A stretch of DNA of 64,000 bases from Coriaria nepalensis (lineage: Eukaryota > Streptophyta > Magnoliopsida > Cucurbitales > Coriariaceae). The stretch is taken from positions 13,712,001 through 13,776,000 of the forward strand of contig CP114484.1 in NCBI GenBank assembly GCA_027186245.1, given 5' to 3'. Positions 23,483 to 34,102 of this stretch are shown here, piece after piece (within the stretch, counting starts at the first letter, position 1; each line of letters begins with the position of its first letter). Position numbers and translations under genes: made by a program. The notes under the pieces are model-generated. The model saw only the letters and a program-made list of their open reading frames with translations. It did not search any database and was not told the origin of the DNA.

Positions 23483-25822
23483 TTAGAACATGCCAATGAA
23501 GTCCTCGCTTATATCATGTACTATGTCGTGTTTTCTAATGTGAGGCATTACATACTATCCTGCGTGATTGATTTAATTGATGCTTTTCTGGTTGTTGTGA
23601 AATTTCTTCTTAAATTAATTAGTTGGAACGAGTAATTATGTGTGTAACGAACACATCAGCGTTATTCTTCATGAGCACCGAATTTGGGCTGCTTCATGGG
23701 CACTGGAGCCCATAGGGTGCTCTTAATCTCTCTCTCTCTCTATGTATCTGTTGGGCTCAAGAATTAGTAAGCCCATAGGAAGTGTTCTACTATAATGGAT
23801 AGAGGAAGTTACATCCAATCAGCTAAAGTTTATTACAAACACAGAGATAGCCCAGAAGTGCATTACAGGCCTGTGGGGTGATTATTAGGCCCGCACAGTC
23901 CCAATTATAATCAGCCCCTGACGTTCCTAGATAAGTATGAAGCAATGGTGACATTTTAGATGCTTTCCATATCAAGAATGCACTAGCTAGGCTGGCAGGT
24001 TACAGTGTTCTACACAATCACATATCTTTCTCTTCTGATGAAAAGATCTTGGACGCAATTACCATGTGCAAAAGAATGTTGGAAAATTAGTATTCTGTCA
24101 AGTTGGTTTCAAGCGAAAGAGACAGACATTAGTTTTCTCAATACCTAACTCGGACGAAGCTCCATAAACAGGCATAGTTTGGCGTTTAGTATCATGCATA
24201 AGATATCAGGTCTCCATCGTTTGCATGGAGGTCCCCCACGTTATGGTCCATATGGGTGTTCTTTGGAGCCCATCTTCAGCAAAAAAAAGGGGCCAAGTGG
24301 GGCATCTCTTTAAAGGTAATATGGTCCATCAAAAGTTGGGTATTGGGATCTATAATTGCCTCACGTGCCCATCCTTGTCCATTATGGCCAATGTTGAAAG
24401 CGTTACTCAACTTGGCACATCGGTGTAAAGCTATTAAGCAGAGTGGAGATAATGGTCGTCGAGTAATTGAGAGGATCTTTATAATGGCCTGGATTCTATG
24501 TCTATTCCAAAAGAGAACGGTTTATTTCCTAGGTTCAGTTTGGTACCCACCAGTATTAATATAGTTTTGTCTTGTTTTAGCTGGGGATGCGGCTGGCATG
24601 CGGCATGCCCCGAGGATCTCTCTTCTTCCAAAATGAGAAAGAATAGCTACAGTGGCATGAAACATAACCATCATGACATGGAAGGCTAACCTGATCATAA
24701 ACTTTTTATAATCGGGAAACAAGTTCTAGATAGCAGATAAACTGATGCAAACAAGTGGAAGTTAGGATGATATTTGGGATAAAATACAAAGACAGTACTT
24801 CAAAATGTATGTCATGGGTTTAGCTTTAGCCAAACAGGAAAAAAAAAAAAAAAAAAAGAACATGGTAGACACATTATCCTACCCATGATCGTTATCTATC
24901 TACTCGTTTAAAATCCTTCGTTCCATATCTCTGTGTCAGAATTCTTATCATTCGATGTAAGAGAGTGAGACGTATCTGGGTATTAACACAACTTGCATGC
25001 TATGATCCGAGTAATCTTATTATCTTAATCTCATTACTTTGCAGGTATGGATGACAGAATAACATGGCCTATTTGGATATTTTAGTCCAAACTCTCGATT
25101 GGATCTTATACGGTAAGAGATAGGACATGTGCTGCTTTCTCATTGGTTTGACTATGGACCCTGCATGCATAATGGGCAACACACTTCTAGACAATTCTAT
25201 TCCCACATCACATCTACTTCACGCTTCTCAATTCCAAATTTCGTGCCAAGATATAGTAATTGATTACCTTTTACAGGACTGTTAATAACATCGAGGAAAA
25301 CTATAGAAATTGCACACTAAAATGCATCCATTGATCATGTCAGGATCACGGTCACCATGCATGCAATATCCAATTGATTGGCTGCTAAAAGTATTTTTAA
25401 TATCGTATCTAGTCTTTACAATCTATTGCAAGAAAAAAAAAACTTTTTATGATGAATTAATACTGAAATATAGTAGTGAGGTCTTAGATTCTGGTGCATT
25501 TATGGGTCAGCGTTTATGGAATTGAGGTGGCATGGGGCAACTCCTTACCCCACAATGGCAGAGGTGGTCCACAAGACATGACGCATTGAATGAGCGTTGC
25601 AACCAACACGGCCAAAACTGAGTTACAGTACCATAAAATATCATTCACTTACTCTACGTACAAAGCACATGTATGCAAATATAACTAGCTGTTGTTCTGT
25701 CACTCCAGGCGTTTGACCGACGTACTAGTCGGCTCTCTCTTCCACCATTTTTCTCAACCTACAGTTTCAAGTTTCAACCAATCTTCAAACCAGACACAGA
25801 GGGTTAGAAGAATCAAAAGCAG
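23483..25822. other. Intergenic stretch between AP3 and BBX21; no gene seen
   Basis: About 2.3 kb containing the AP3 3' flank and the upstream region of the B-box gene. A CT run lies at about 23728-23742 and an A-run at about 24840-24858. Several overlapping short open frames at about 24225-24722, on both strands, match nothing recognised and lack exon-like features. No RNA gene was found. Confidence 0.6.
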
Positions 25823-26914
25823 ATGAAGATCCAGTGTGACGTCTGTGATAAAGACGAGGCCTCAGTTTTCTGCATTGCTGACGAGGCAGCTCTTTGTGAT
25901 TCCTGCGATCACCGTGTCCACCATGCCAATAAGCTCGCCTCAAAACACCAATGCTTTTCCCTTCTCAACCCTTCTTCTTCCAATCACTTCCCTCTCTGCG
26001 ATATCTGCCAGGTTCAGATGCAACAGCACCTCCTCTTTCACCTTGGTTGCTTATTATAATTATTCTTCATGGGTTTTGTTTGATTTTTTTGGTGTTTAAT
26101 TTGTAGGAGAGGCGAGCTTTCTTATTCTGTCGACATGACAGAGCAATTCTATGCAAAGATTGTGATCTTTCTATTCACATGGTTAACGAGCATACTCAGA
26201 AGCATGACAGGTTTCTTCTTACTGGAGTCAAGCTCTCTGCTACATCCTCCGTCTATATATCATCTTCTTCCTCTTCAAACATTGTCTTGAATGACGCTGT
26301 TCCTAATTCTCATCACTCGATCAAGAGAAGTACTGATATTTCGTCCCATGGCGGAATTACAAATCCATCTTCTTCAACTACCATTAACAAGGGCGGAGAA
26401 GACTGCATAGGCAATGAAGCCGGTCGTTCAATCGGGACAAGTACTATATCAGAGTACTTGATAGAGACACTTCCAGGCTGGCATTTTGAAGACGTTCTTG
26501 ATCTCTCTTCCAATCCTTTCGGCTTCCATAAGGTTTCCCGATAAACCCTTTTGCTTCCTTTTGATGAATGATACCAAATCTCCAGTCTTGTATCTGGAAC
26601 ATTTTACCAAATTTTGCTTATTTTTTCTGCAGAATGTTGAGGACGGCACATCACCTTTTGTGGATAGAGAGGTACAAAGCAGCCCGGGGTCTTTCTCATC
26701 AGAAAGTTTGGGGATTTGGGTCCCTCAGGCTCCAACTCCATTATTGTATCCGTTAGAAATGAGCGGGCATATTGCGTTGAAGGAGACAAAGGAGGCTACA
26801 AATTATATGAAGACAAAAAGAGATGGAGGAGCTGCAAATGATGGTTTTATGGTTCCACAAGTCAATGAACCATACACAGGCTTCAACTTCAAGAGATCTA
26901 GACCCTTTTGTTAG
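25823..26914 (+). CDS. BBX21: Double B-box zinc-finger protein, BBX20/BBX21 (STH2) type, three exons
   Basis: Exons 25823-26011, 26107-26532 and 26633-26914 give 298 aa. Two tandem B-boxes lie at the N-terminus: the first begins MKIQCDVCDKDEASVFC, the second begins PLCDICQ (Cys59, Cys62) and continues ERRAFLFCRHDRAILCKDCD after intron 1. Later blocks typical of BBX20/21 are KHDRFLLTGVKLSATSSVY, the segment ISEYLIETLPGWHFEDVLD at the end of exon 2, and LGIWVPQ in exon 3. There is no CCT domain, as expected for this group. In Arabidopsis BBX21/STH2 promotes photomorphogenesis with HY5 and is targeted by COP1; nuclear. The two B-boxes split by an intron directly after CDIC-Q fit the family. Choice of BBX21 over BBX20 rests on overall similarity and on neighbouring WAT1 and SRS5. 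Confidence 0.94.
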
Positions 26915-27298
26915 AAAAAGGCTTGATTTTTTAGATTACTTTTGGGTTTCCTTTTGTCGGATCACCTTTGTTCAATATTGAGCCTGTATCTTAGCTACGG
27001 TCTGGTCTAGTCAAATGGCCCCATTTGGGTAATTTTGTTGTATATATCAATAAGTTTGATGAGTTCCATGAAGAATAAGCATGACATGCATGCATGGTGA
27101 ACTAGTACTGTTGCTGATACTGATAGATTGAAGGTGGGATCACACCAGCATGAATCATGTCCATCATCGACTGAAATGTTGAAGAAAGTAAAAATCTGCC
27201 ATGATATGATTTCATTTTAGTCCATGATGATTGATGATAGACAGTGTTAATATTAGTATTACTTGTGGTTCAAATTTGGACGGTCGATTCCTTATACA
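26915..27298. other. 3' flank of BBX21; no further gene
   Basis: About 380 bases between the B-box gene and the 5' LTR of the copia element. The first part is presumably the 3' UTR. Nothing else was recognised. Confidence 0.6.
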
Positions 27299-27503
27299 TG
27301 TTAAGAAATATATGTTATTTTGATTTACTAAGGTAAAATAATTTTTTTATTTCTATGTCTTCAATTCCTTTATTTAGCTTATATATATTATCTTTATATT
27401 TAAGTTAAATCATTTTTTCAATTGTCATATGGAATATCAATGAACCCTAGCCTCATTTTTTCTTATTTTTTATATTTCGCTTTATTTCTTTAGATTATTT
27501 AAC
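27299..27503 (+). repeat. 5' LTR of the copia element
   Basis: Begins TGTTAAGAAATATATG and ends TTATTTAACA just before the primer-binding site. Its counterpart lies at about 31560-31775. The copies differ by many substitutions and small indels, so insertion is not recent. Confidence 0.65.
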
Positions 27504-30500
27504 ATGATATCAGAATCAAGTTTTCTGGGACGAGATTTAATCTCAAATATAGGTTTTGTGGATCCAATTGGTATTCGTTCCGTTTATGTAATCTAGATTT
27601 TTTTTTTTTTTTAATTTTATGGATACTAAAAGGGACGATGCGAGTCTGTGAATGTGAGGTTAGATGGAAAGAATTATTCGTATTGAAATTATGTGATGAA
27701 AATTTTTATTAAGAGTAAAAAAATGTGAAGATACGTTAGTGGAACTTTTGTGAAACCTAATAATAATGATGAGGGTTATGTTGTTTTGATAGATGTCTGG
27801 AAAGCAAACAATACAAAAATTATTATTTGGATTAGCAATTTGTTGAACATTCCATAAGTACATAATTGACGAAGTATGAGATAACAAAGGAGGTTTGTGA
27901 TCATCTGTAAAAGTTATTCACTCAATTAAATTTTGCAAAGCAGTATCAATTGGAGAATGAGATATGAGCTCTTCAGTAGAAGAATATAAGTATTCAAGAG
28001 TTTTATACTGCTATGACATATTTTTAGGATCAATTAGCTCTTACAAAATTGGCAGAATTAAAGACATGTGGTGCCTATATTGCTCGTAGAGAACATCAAT
28101 AGTTGGTACATTTTTTAACGACACTTCACAGTGATTTTGAAGGACTAAGACATTCAATTTTGCATCATTCTCAAATTTTTCTGTCGACTAAGTTGTCAGT
28201 GAGTTATTGGCTGAAGAAATACGTCTTAAGTCTTACTCGGAAAAAAGAATTCTTTCTACTTCTAATTCTTCTTTGTTAGCAGTACATTCTAAGTTATTTT
28301 CTAATAATCAAAATAAGCCGTACATAAGGGTTTCCTTCGATGAGTGCCATTTCTGTAAGTAGAAAAGTCATAGGAAGACTCAGTGTCCTAAGTTCACATA
28401 GCATAATCAATCGCAGTAGCAATCTCACATTTCGAAGCCTAACAACCAATCACAAACTAATGCTCATAGACCACTTCAGGGTTATAAATCTTCACAATTT
28501 AATACGGCAGCAGCAATTTCATCAGACCATTTCACCGATCCTAGTATTATGGCTGACCAATTTTAGAAGTTTCTCTCCTTATAGTCACAAACTATGTCTG
28601 CTTCTTCTTTCGTAGGTCAATTGCCTCATAATTTTTTAGGTATGTCACATTTCGCATGGGTATTGGATTTTAGTGCGTCACATCATATGTTTCCAATTTC
28701 TTTATCTTTTGCTTATGTGTCTCATTCGTCTTCTATTCATATCATGACTGCTGATGGCACTTCTATGCCTTTAACAAGTGTTGGTTCTGTTGTCACACCT
28801 CACTTGTCTCTCCCTAATATTTGTCATATTCTAAAACTCACATTAAATCTTGTTATATTGGTCAGTTATGTGATTATGGTTTTCTCTTCTTTTTGTTATG
28901 TGCAGGATCTACAATCTTAGAAGCTGATTAAGACAAATCATAGGAAGGGGGGACTAAATTTTTTGGATGAGTTAAAAGTGCATGTTGCTACTACTACTAG
29001 TGCTCATTTATCTTCCTTTCATTCAAGTCATTCTTCTTTTAGATTTTATTTATGGAATTTTTGTCTAGGTCATGCTTCATCTTATCGTTTGAGGTTTTTA
29101 GCATCCACTAGGCCTTAAGAAATTTGCAAACTTGTGATTTTTTTTATTGCAGTGGATGTAAACTTACAAAATTTTCAACTTTACCTTTTAATAAAAGTAT
29201 TTCTATTTCTTCTTCTCTTTTTGATTTGATTTATTTTAATGTATGGGGACCTTCACCTATTGTCACAAAATAAGGGTCTCGATATTATGTTTATTTTATT
29301 GATGATCGTACTTGTTATTATTAGGTTTATATAATGAAACATCGTTCCAAACTCTTTTAAGATATATACAGTCTTTTGAGCTCTTGTCAAACCTCAATAT
29401 TCTGATGTTATCAAATGTTTTAGATGTGATTTGAGTAGGGAATACATTTCTAATAAATTTTGTGGGTTGTTTGTTTTAGATGAAACTATTCACCAAACTT
29501 CGTGTACATATATACTCTTGAGTAAAATGGTGTTGCTGAAAAAAAAATATAGCCACATTATTGAAACTGCTGGTTCTCTCTTGTTGTCTGCTTCTATTCC
29601 TAGTATGTTTTGGGGTGAAGTTATTCTTATAGCTATAGGTTTGATTAATATAATTCTATCTTCTTATATTTCAGGTTTTTCTCATTTCAAAAAGTTGTGT
29701 AGGTATGTTCCTGATTATTCTTTCTTTAAAGTTTTTTGTTGTACTTGTTTTATTATTCGTCCTCATGTAGAAGGCAACAAATTGTCTTCTCGATCATCTA
29801 TTTGTATATTCATTGGTTAGAGTGAAGGTAAAAAGGGGTATTATTGTTTTGATCCAATAACTCAGAAACTTTATGTGTCTCGTCTTGTTATTTTTCTAGA
29901 GTATATACTTTTTTTAAAATATTCCATCCACTACTCATAGCTTGATTAGATCTAATCTTATTTGTATAGATCTTTTTTCTGAGGATTCTAATAGTTTGTC
30001 ATCTCGGGTTTGTAGTATTTCAAATACCCCTTCTCATATTCTTACCCTGTTACCTTTACATTATACTCGACTAATTCATACTGATCATTCTGTATGTATT
30101 GACACTTTCCTCTCCAGCACATCTAAAGCTTCCTCTTCTCCTATAATCCCTCTAGCTCTGTCTGAGATTATAGATCCACTTCTACGTCAATCTATATGCA
30201 TTCGTAAGTTCACAAAGTTACCAAATTTTGTTTATTTTTGTTATTCTTCATCTTTTACTTTCTTTTTAGCTTTTACTCATTGTCTCTCTGAGTTCTCTTT
30301 ATATAAAGAGGCAATTCTTGATCCTTTTTTACAGTAATTTAGAGATGATAAACTTTCTATTTTGCATAAAACAAATACTTAGGATTTGATTCCTCTATCT
30401 CCTGGTAAAAGTGTTGTTGGTTGTCATTAGATGTATACGATCAAGACAAATTCTTATGGATCTATTAAGTGATACAAAATTAAGTTGGTTGCAAAAGGGT

Positions 30501-31559
30501 ACTCTCAACAATGTGGTATGAATTATGATGAGACATTTACTCATGATGCAAAAATGACTACGATTTGTACTCTTATTGCAGTACCTTCGGTTCATCAGTG
30601 GCATATCTCTCAACTTGATGTTAAAAATACTTTCTTGAGTGAAGATCTTCAAATATGACGTCTTCTCTTGGTGTTTCACATCACTCTGGGTATATTTGTA
30701 AACTCAAGAAAGCATTATATGATTTCAAATAAGCACTTTGTACTTGGTTTGAGAAATTTTATGTTATGATCTCTTCTCTTGAATTTGCTTCTAGTAGTCA
30801 TGATTCTGCTATTTTTATTAAGTGCATTAATACAAGTCGTATTATTTTATCTTTATATGTTGATGACATGATTATTATTGGTGATGATATTGATGATATT
30901 TCAGTTTTGAAGATAGAGTTAGCTAGATAGTTTAAAATGAAGGATTTGAGTTATTTACGATATTTCTTGAGTATTGAAGTTGCCACTCATCCAAAAATTA
31001 TCTTCTTTCTCAGTCGAAATATATTGCATATATTCTTTAGCGGGCTATACTTACTAATAATAAGACTATAGATATTTTCATTGAAATTAACGCTAAATAT
31101 TCTTCTTTTGATGGTTTTACCTTTGTCAGATCTTACTTTATATCATATTATTGTTGGGAACTTGGTATATTTTACTATAACTCCTCCATATATTGCATAT
31201 GTTGGACTACTTTATCTCATACTACTTTATATCGTACCATTGAGGTTAATACAAATAATCTATTATTTTTCAATTTTCAACCGAAGTAGAATATCGTGCT
31301 ATGACATCTATTACCAAAGAGATTGTTTGATTATGTTCGATTCAGATTGCTCACAACTTAATTTTTTGTGAACAAACTAAGCACATTGATAACGATTATC
31401 ACCTTGCTCATTATCATCTCAAGCATCACACCATTATTTTGTCATTTGTTTCTTTTTTGCAGATGCAGATTTCCTTACTAAGTTGCATTCTATTTCCCAT
31501 TTTCATTTTCTAGTTGTCAAACTCTGAATGGTTATAGCTGCCGCATCGTGAGATTGAGA

Positions 31560-31775
31560 GGATATATTAAAAAATATAGGATTATTTTGTTTATTGTTTA
31601 TTAAGGATAGAATAGTTTTTTCATTTATGTATCTTTTTAGTTTCATTTGTTTAGCCTCATCTTCGTATTTAGGTTAAATTACAAATTTTAATTGCATTAT
31701 GAAATATCAATAAAACCCAATCTCATCTTTCTTATTTATTTGTATTTCACTTTATTTCTTTGTAATAAAGTTTCG
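31560..31775 (+). repeat. 3' LTR of the copia element
   Basis: Similar along its length to the sequence at 27299-27503, including the stretch from TTTAGGTTAAATTAC through AATATCAATAAAACCC to TTTCACTTTATTTCTTTG. The distal boundary is uncertain because no clear CA terminus and target duplication was seen. Confidence 0.6.
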
Positions 31776-32003
31776 GAATGATGAGTAGATAGTATGCAAG
31801 AGAATATAAATTAATGGCAAAACTCCATATATTATGGAGAATTGACAACCGTCACAACCGAAACAGTTTGAAACAGACAGATTTTCTCCAGACCATCAAA
31901 ATAAATAAATAAAAAAGCCACAACAATCCCAGGAAATATTAGAGCATAATTGAAACAAGTTGTTAAGATGTGAGAGAATCAAAAATGGTTACAGGAAGCA
32001 AAG

Positions 32004-32618
32004 CTAGCGTCGACAATGGGCTTTGCACGTATGAAGACAGTCATAGAAGCAAGGGCCACCGCAGTGAAGAGGACAATCCAATCTCATTCCTCTGCATCTC
32101 CCTCTTACCATACACTCTGCATACCCTCCCAACACGTACTCTTCTTTCTTCCTATTACGTCCTCCTCCTCCCCTTCTTCCTATTCCTTTTTTACCTGATT
32201 TTGGATGTCCATTATTACATCCCCATTTATACCATCCACCACCTCCTCCTCCCCAACCCCAACCCCATCCACCACCCCCACCTCCTCGTCCTCCACCCCA
32301 TCCCCATGCATATCCACCTCCTCCACCACCACCACCTCCACTGCCTCCGCCTCCTCCACCCCAACTATAAGGACTGTATCTATTCAGATTGCTCAATACA
32401 ACATCATTATGATTAGACGACTTGTTTTCTCCAGCTGCTGCCACTTCACTCCCATGAGAAAGCTGTTGATCAGAAAATGACGAGAAAGAAGTGGCATTGG
32501 CTTGAGCAACGACAGAGGTGCCATCATTAAAGTGATCTTCTTCGCCTATCGACCCGTCCATCTTCATTGCAAATAACAAGAGAAGTACTAGACAAAAGCT
32601 TCTTACAGTACCCATCAT
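32004..32618 (-). CDS. Secreted glycine-rich protein with cysteine-rich C-terminus
   Basis: A single-exon frame of 204 aa. Residues 1 to about 23 form a signal peptide (FCLVLLLLFAM core), followed by an acidic/Ser-Asn region, then a Gly-Trp-Tyr-rich block of GGGGGG runs (about residues 87-135), a basic stretch (KSGKKGIGRRGGGGRNRKK), and a tail with eight cysteines (AECMVRGRCRGMRLDCPLHC, then GGPC, YDC, HTC, AHCRR). The layout is that of cell-wall glycine-rich proteins with a Cys-rich module, whose molecular function is not established. The start is a double ATG at 32618. On the minus strand, a TA-rich TATA-like run lies about 80-100 bases upstream. Its place after BBX21 recalls a glycine-rich protein gene next to BBX21 in Arabidopsis. 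The plus-strand reading frames over it are GC-rich shadows. Confidence 0.85.
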   Translation of the reverse strand: MMGTVRSFCLVLLLLFAMKMDGSIGEEDHFNDGTSVVAQANATSFSSFSDQQLSHGSEVAAAGENKSSNHNDVVLSNLNRYSPYSWGGGGGGSGGGGGGGGGYAWGWGGGRGGGGGGWGWGWGGGGGGWYKWGCNNGHPKSGKKGIGRRGGGGRNRKKEEYVLGGYAECMVRGRCRGMRLDCPLHCGGPCFYDCLHTCKAHCRR

Positions 32619-33291
32619 CCTTTTTTTCTTTTAAGTTACTACAACTAAAACGACGCCAAAATGCTGCAGATATGATACACTCACTACTGTTTGTGCTTAT
32701 ATATATATATATATATAGTGATGTATGAAAACGTATGTAGCTAACAAGTTATATAACAGATTACAGATAGTTGCCTTGAGTTCTATTTTTGTCCCCAAAA
32801 ATAACAGAAGCGTGCTTAATTACTTTGCCACCCTCGCCCACTTGTACAAAAACCACGCCTCTCTCCGTTACAGATAGTTGCCTAGTCATGGGACCACCAC
32901 CAGCCTTTTAAACATATACAACATAAAAACAATCAAACTGAAGTATCTAATCATGATTAGCCGTGTCAGTGAATGAGTTTGCAGAGTGAGCTTGTTCTAC
33001 ACGAACCACGGACAAATCGGATGCTTTTTTACGCACAAGATCGTAAATGTATTGCAACGCTAACTAACAACTCTCATTCTTTTCATACAAATATGTGAAG
33101 TATATCATGTAGAACTCTAAATAATCAGTGGGCATAGCTCAAATTTTGTTAGAGAAAAAATAAAAATAATAATAATAAAAAGAAGGTAGATGCGTATCAT
33201 ATTGTAGCACATATAGGATCCAACTATTATAATCGCATATGAGCTAACCATACGTCATGTAATTCTTACTTCTTTTCCTTACTCTCCCTTG
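32619..33291. other. Intergenic, promoter side of the glycine-rich protein gene
   Basis: About 670 bases. A TA dinucleotide run at about 32698-32718 probably includes the glycine-rich gene's TATA region. A repeated AACAGATTACAGATAGTTGCC / GTTACAGATAGTTGCC pair lies at about 32755 and 32868. No coding exon was seen. Confidence 0.5.
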
Positions 33292-33592
33292 TCAATGAGG
33301 AATGGGAGCTGCTATTCCCCCACCGAATATGGGTGTTGGGCTCCACATTCCGTAATCTTTCATTGTTTCGGATGTCCGATTGTCATCATAGAGCTGATCA
33401 TTTGCCTGCAACCAATGATCGTATTGATTTCCCTGTGAGTTTTAAGGAAATATCAGGTGCTGCTGATGGAGCTGGTGATAGTGGTGATAATGAAGCTCTT
33501 GCCTCCGTATATGAGGGCATGGTGGTCATTTCAAAGATCACCGTTATCATGCTTAAAATGCAAGCAACTAAGGTTACTCTAATGGTTGCCAT
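33292..33592 (-). CDS. Small secreted-peptide precursor (CIF-like C-terminus), frame broken once
   Basis: From ATG at 33592 the frame gives a signal-peptide-like N-terminus (MATIRVTLVACILSMITVIF, cleavage plausible after TEARA) and a Ser/Pro-rich stretch (SLSPLSPAPSAAP). It then meets a stop at 33400-33398. A second frame, shifted by one base and open from about 33430, continues cleanly to TGA at 33294-33292: GNQYDHWLQANDQLYDDNR, TSETMK, then a final 21-residue segment beginning DYGMWSPTPIFGGG and ending APIPH directly before the stop. Joined, this would be about 100 aa, the size of a plant peptide-hormone precursor. The final segment has DYG, SPxP and IP[NH] where Casparian strip integrity factors have them, but lacks the basic/PPFKL middle. 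No GT...AG intron of sensible length repairs the frame, so this is a pseudogene, a sequencing error, or an unusual intron. Family membership is inference. Confidence 0.45.
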
Positions 33593-34102
33593 GATAGCCT
33601 CATGTGGTATCTAACCTCTGTTTAGATTATTGTCGATGCAGAATTGGGCAATAATTTAGCAGCTTGTAACTGTCTTATAGCTTAATATAAAGAAAACAGA
33701 ATTTAAAATGTATTCTACAAGCTTAGAATACGTTGTTGAGTTAAACTAAACTGGTCGTTCATTTGGTGCCTCCGGGATGACGGATCATGTCTCTGGCATG
33801 TCTATAAGAATTGTAACCAAATGGCAAACCTAATAAGTAATAAGATCATCTTTCTTATATCTACTCTCTTTTAATAAAAAACTAACGTACAGAATCAGTA
33901 GACTTAGGAATACTTTGTAAGATGCAAATTCAAGATGAGTTATGAACTGAGGATCAGATAACAATGACAGAAAATGCTTATTACACAGAGGAAGAATGGC
34001 CACCAAAATACATGCACAAGCTAATATAATTCACACTGGAAAACTTGCATACAGCGATAGGGGATGATACAACAACAACGTAAAAAATTCAAGTCATGTA
34101 AG
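33593..34102. other. Intergenic; no gene seen
   Basis: About 500 bases between the small peptide gene's upstream side and the 3' end of the TPR gene. It presumably holds the peptide gene's promoter and the TPR gene's 3' UTR. Nothing else was recognised. Confidence 0.5.

Larger units (their letters stand above)
27299..31775 (+). mobile_element. Ty1/copia LTR retrotransposon, both LTRs present, coding region decayed
   Basis: About 4.5 kb. The two LTRs are about 200 bases (about 27299-27503 and 31560-31775) and share segments such as TTAAGAAATATA, TTTAGCTTA, GAAATATCAATGAA and TTTCGCTTTATTTCTTT. After the 5' LTR comes ATGATATCAGAATCAAG, a degraded primer-binding site of the TGGTATCAGAGC (initiator Met tRNA) type. 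Coding remnants in copia order are gag from about 27619 (VNVRLDGKNYSY), zinc knuckle CHFCK..SHRKTQCPKF near 28350, protease near 28660, integrase near 29150-29800, and RT from about 30470 (GMNYDETFTHDAKMTTICT, HISQLDVKNTFL) with YVDD at 30856-30867. Stops and frameshifts interrupt every domain. It is non-autonomous and old. Confidence 0.9.

Noticed and set aside
24225..24722. Overlapping frames on both strands between AP3 and BBX21
   Set aside because: No recognisable protein, no splice logic, and both strands are open by chance.
32205..32480. Plus-strand Ser/Thr/Pro-rich frame opposite the glycine-rich gene
   Set aside because: It is the antisense shadow of GGN codons. The minus frame has a signal peptide, a TATA-like region and a Cys module; the plus frame has none.
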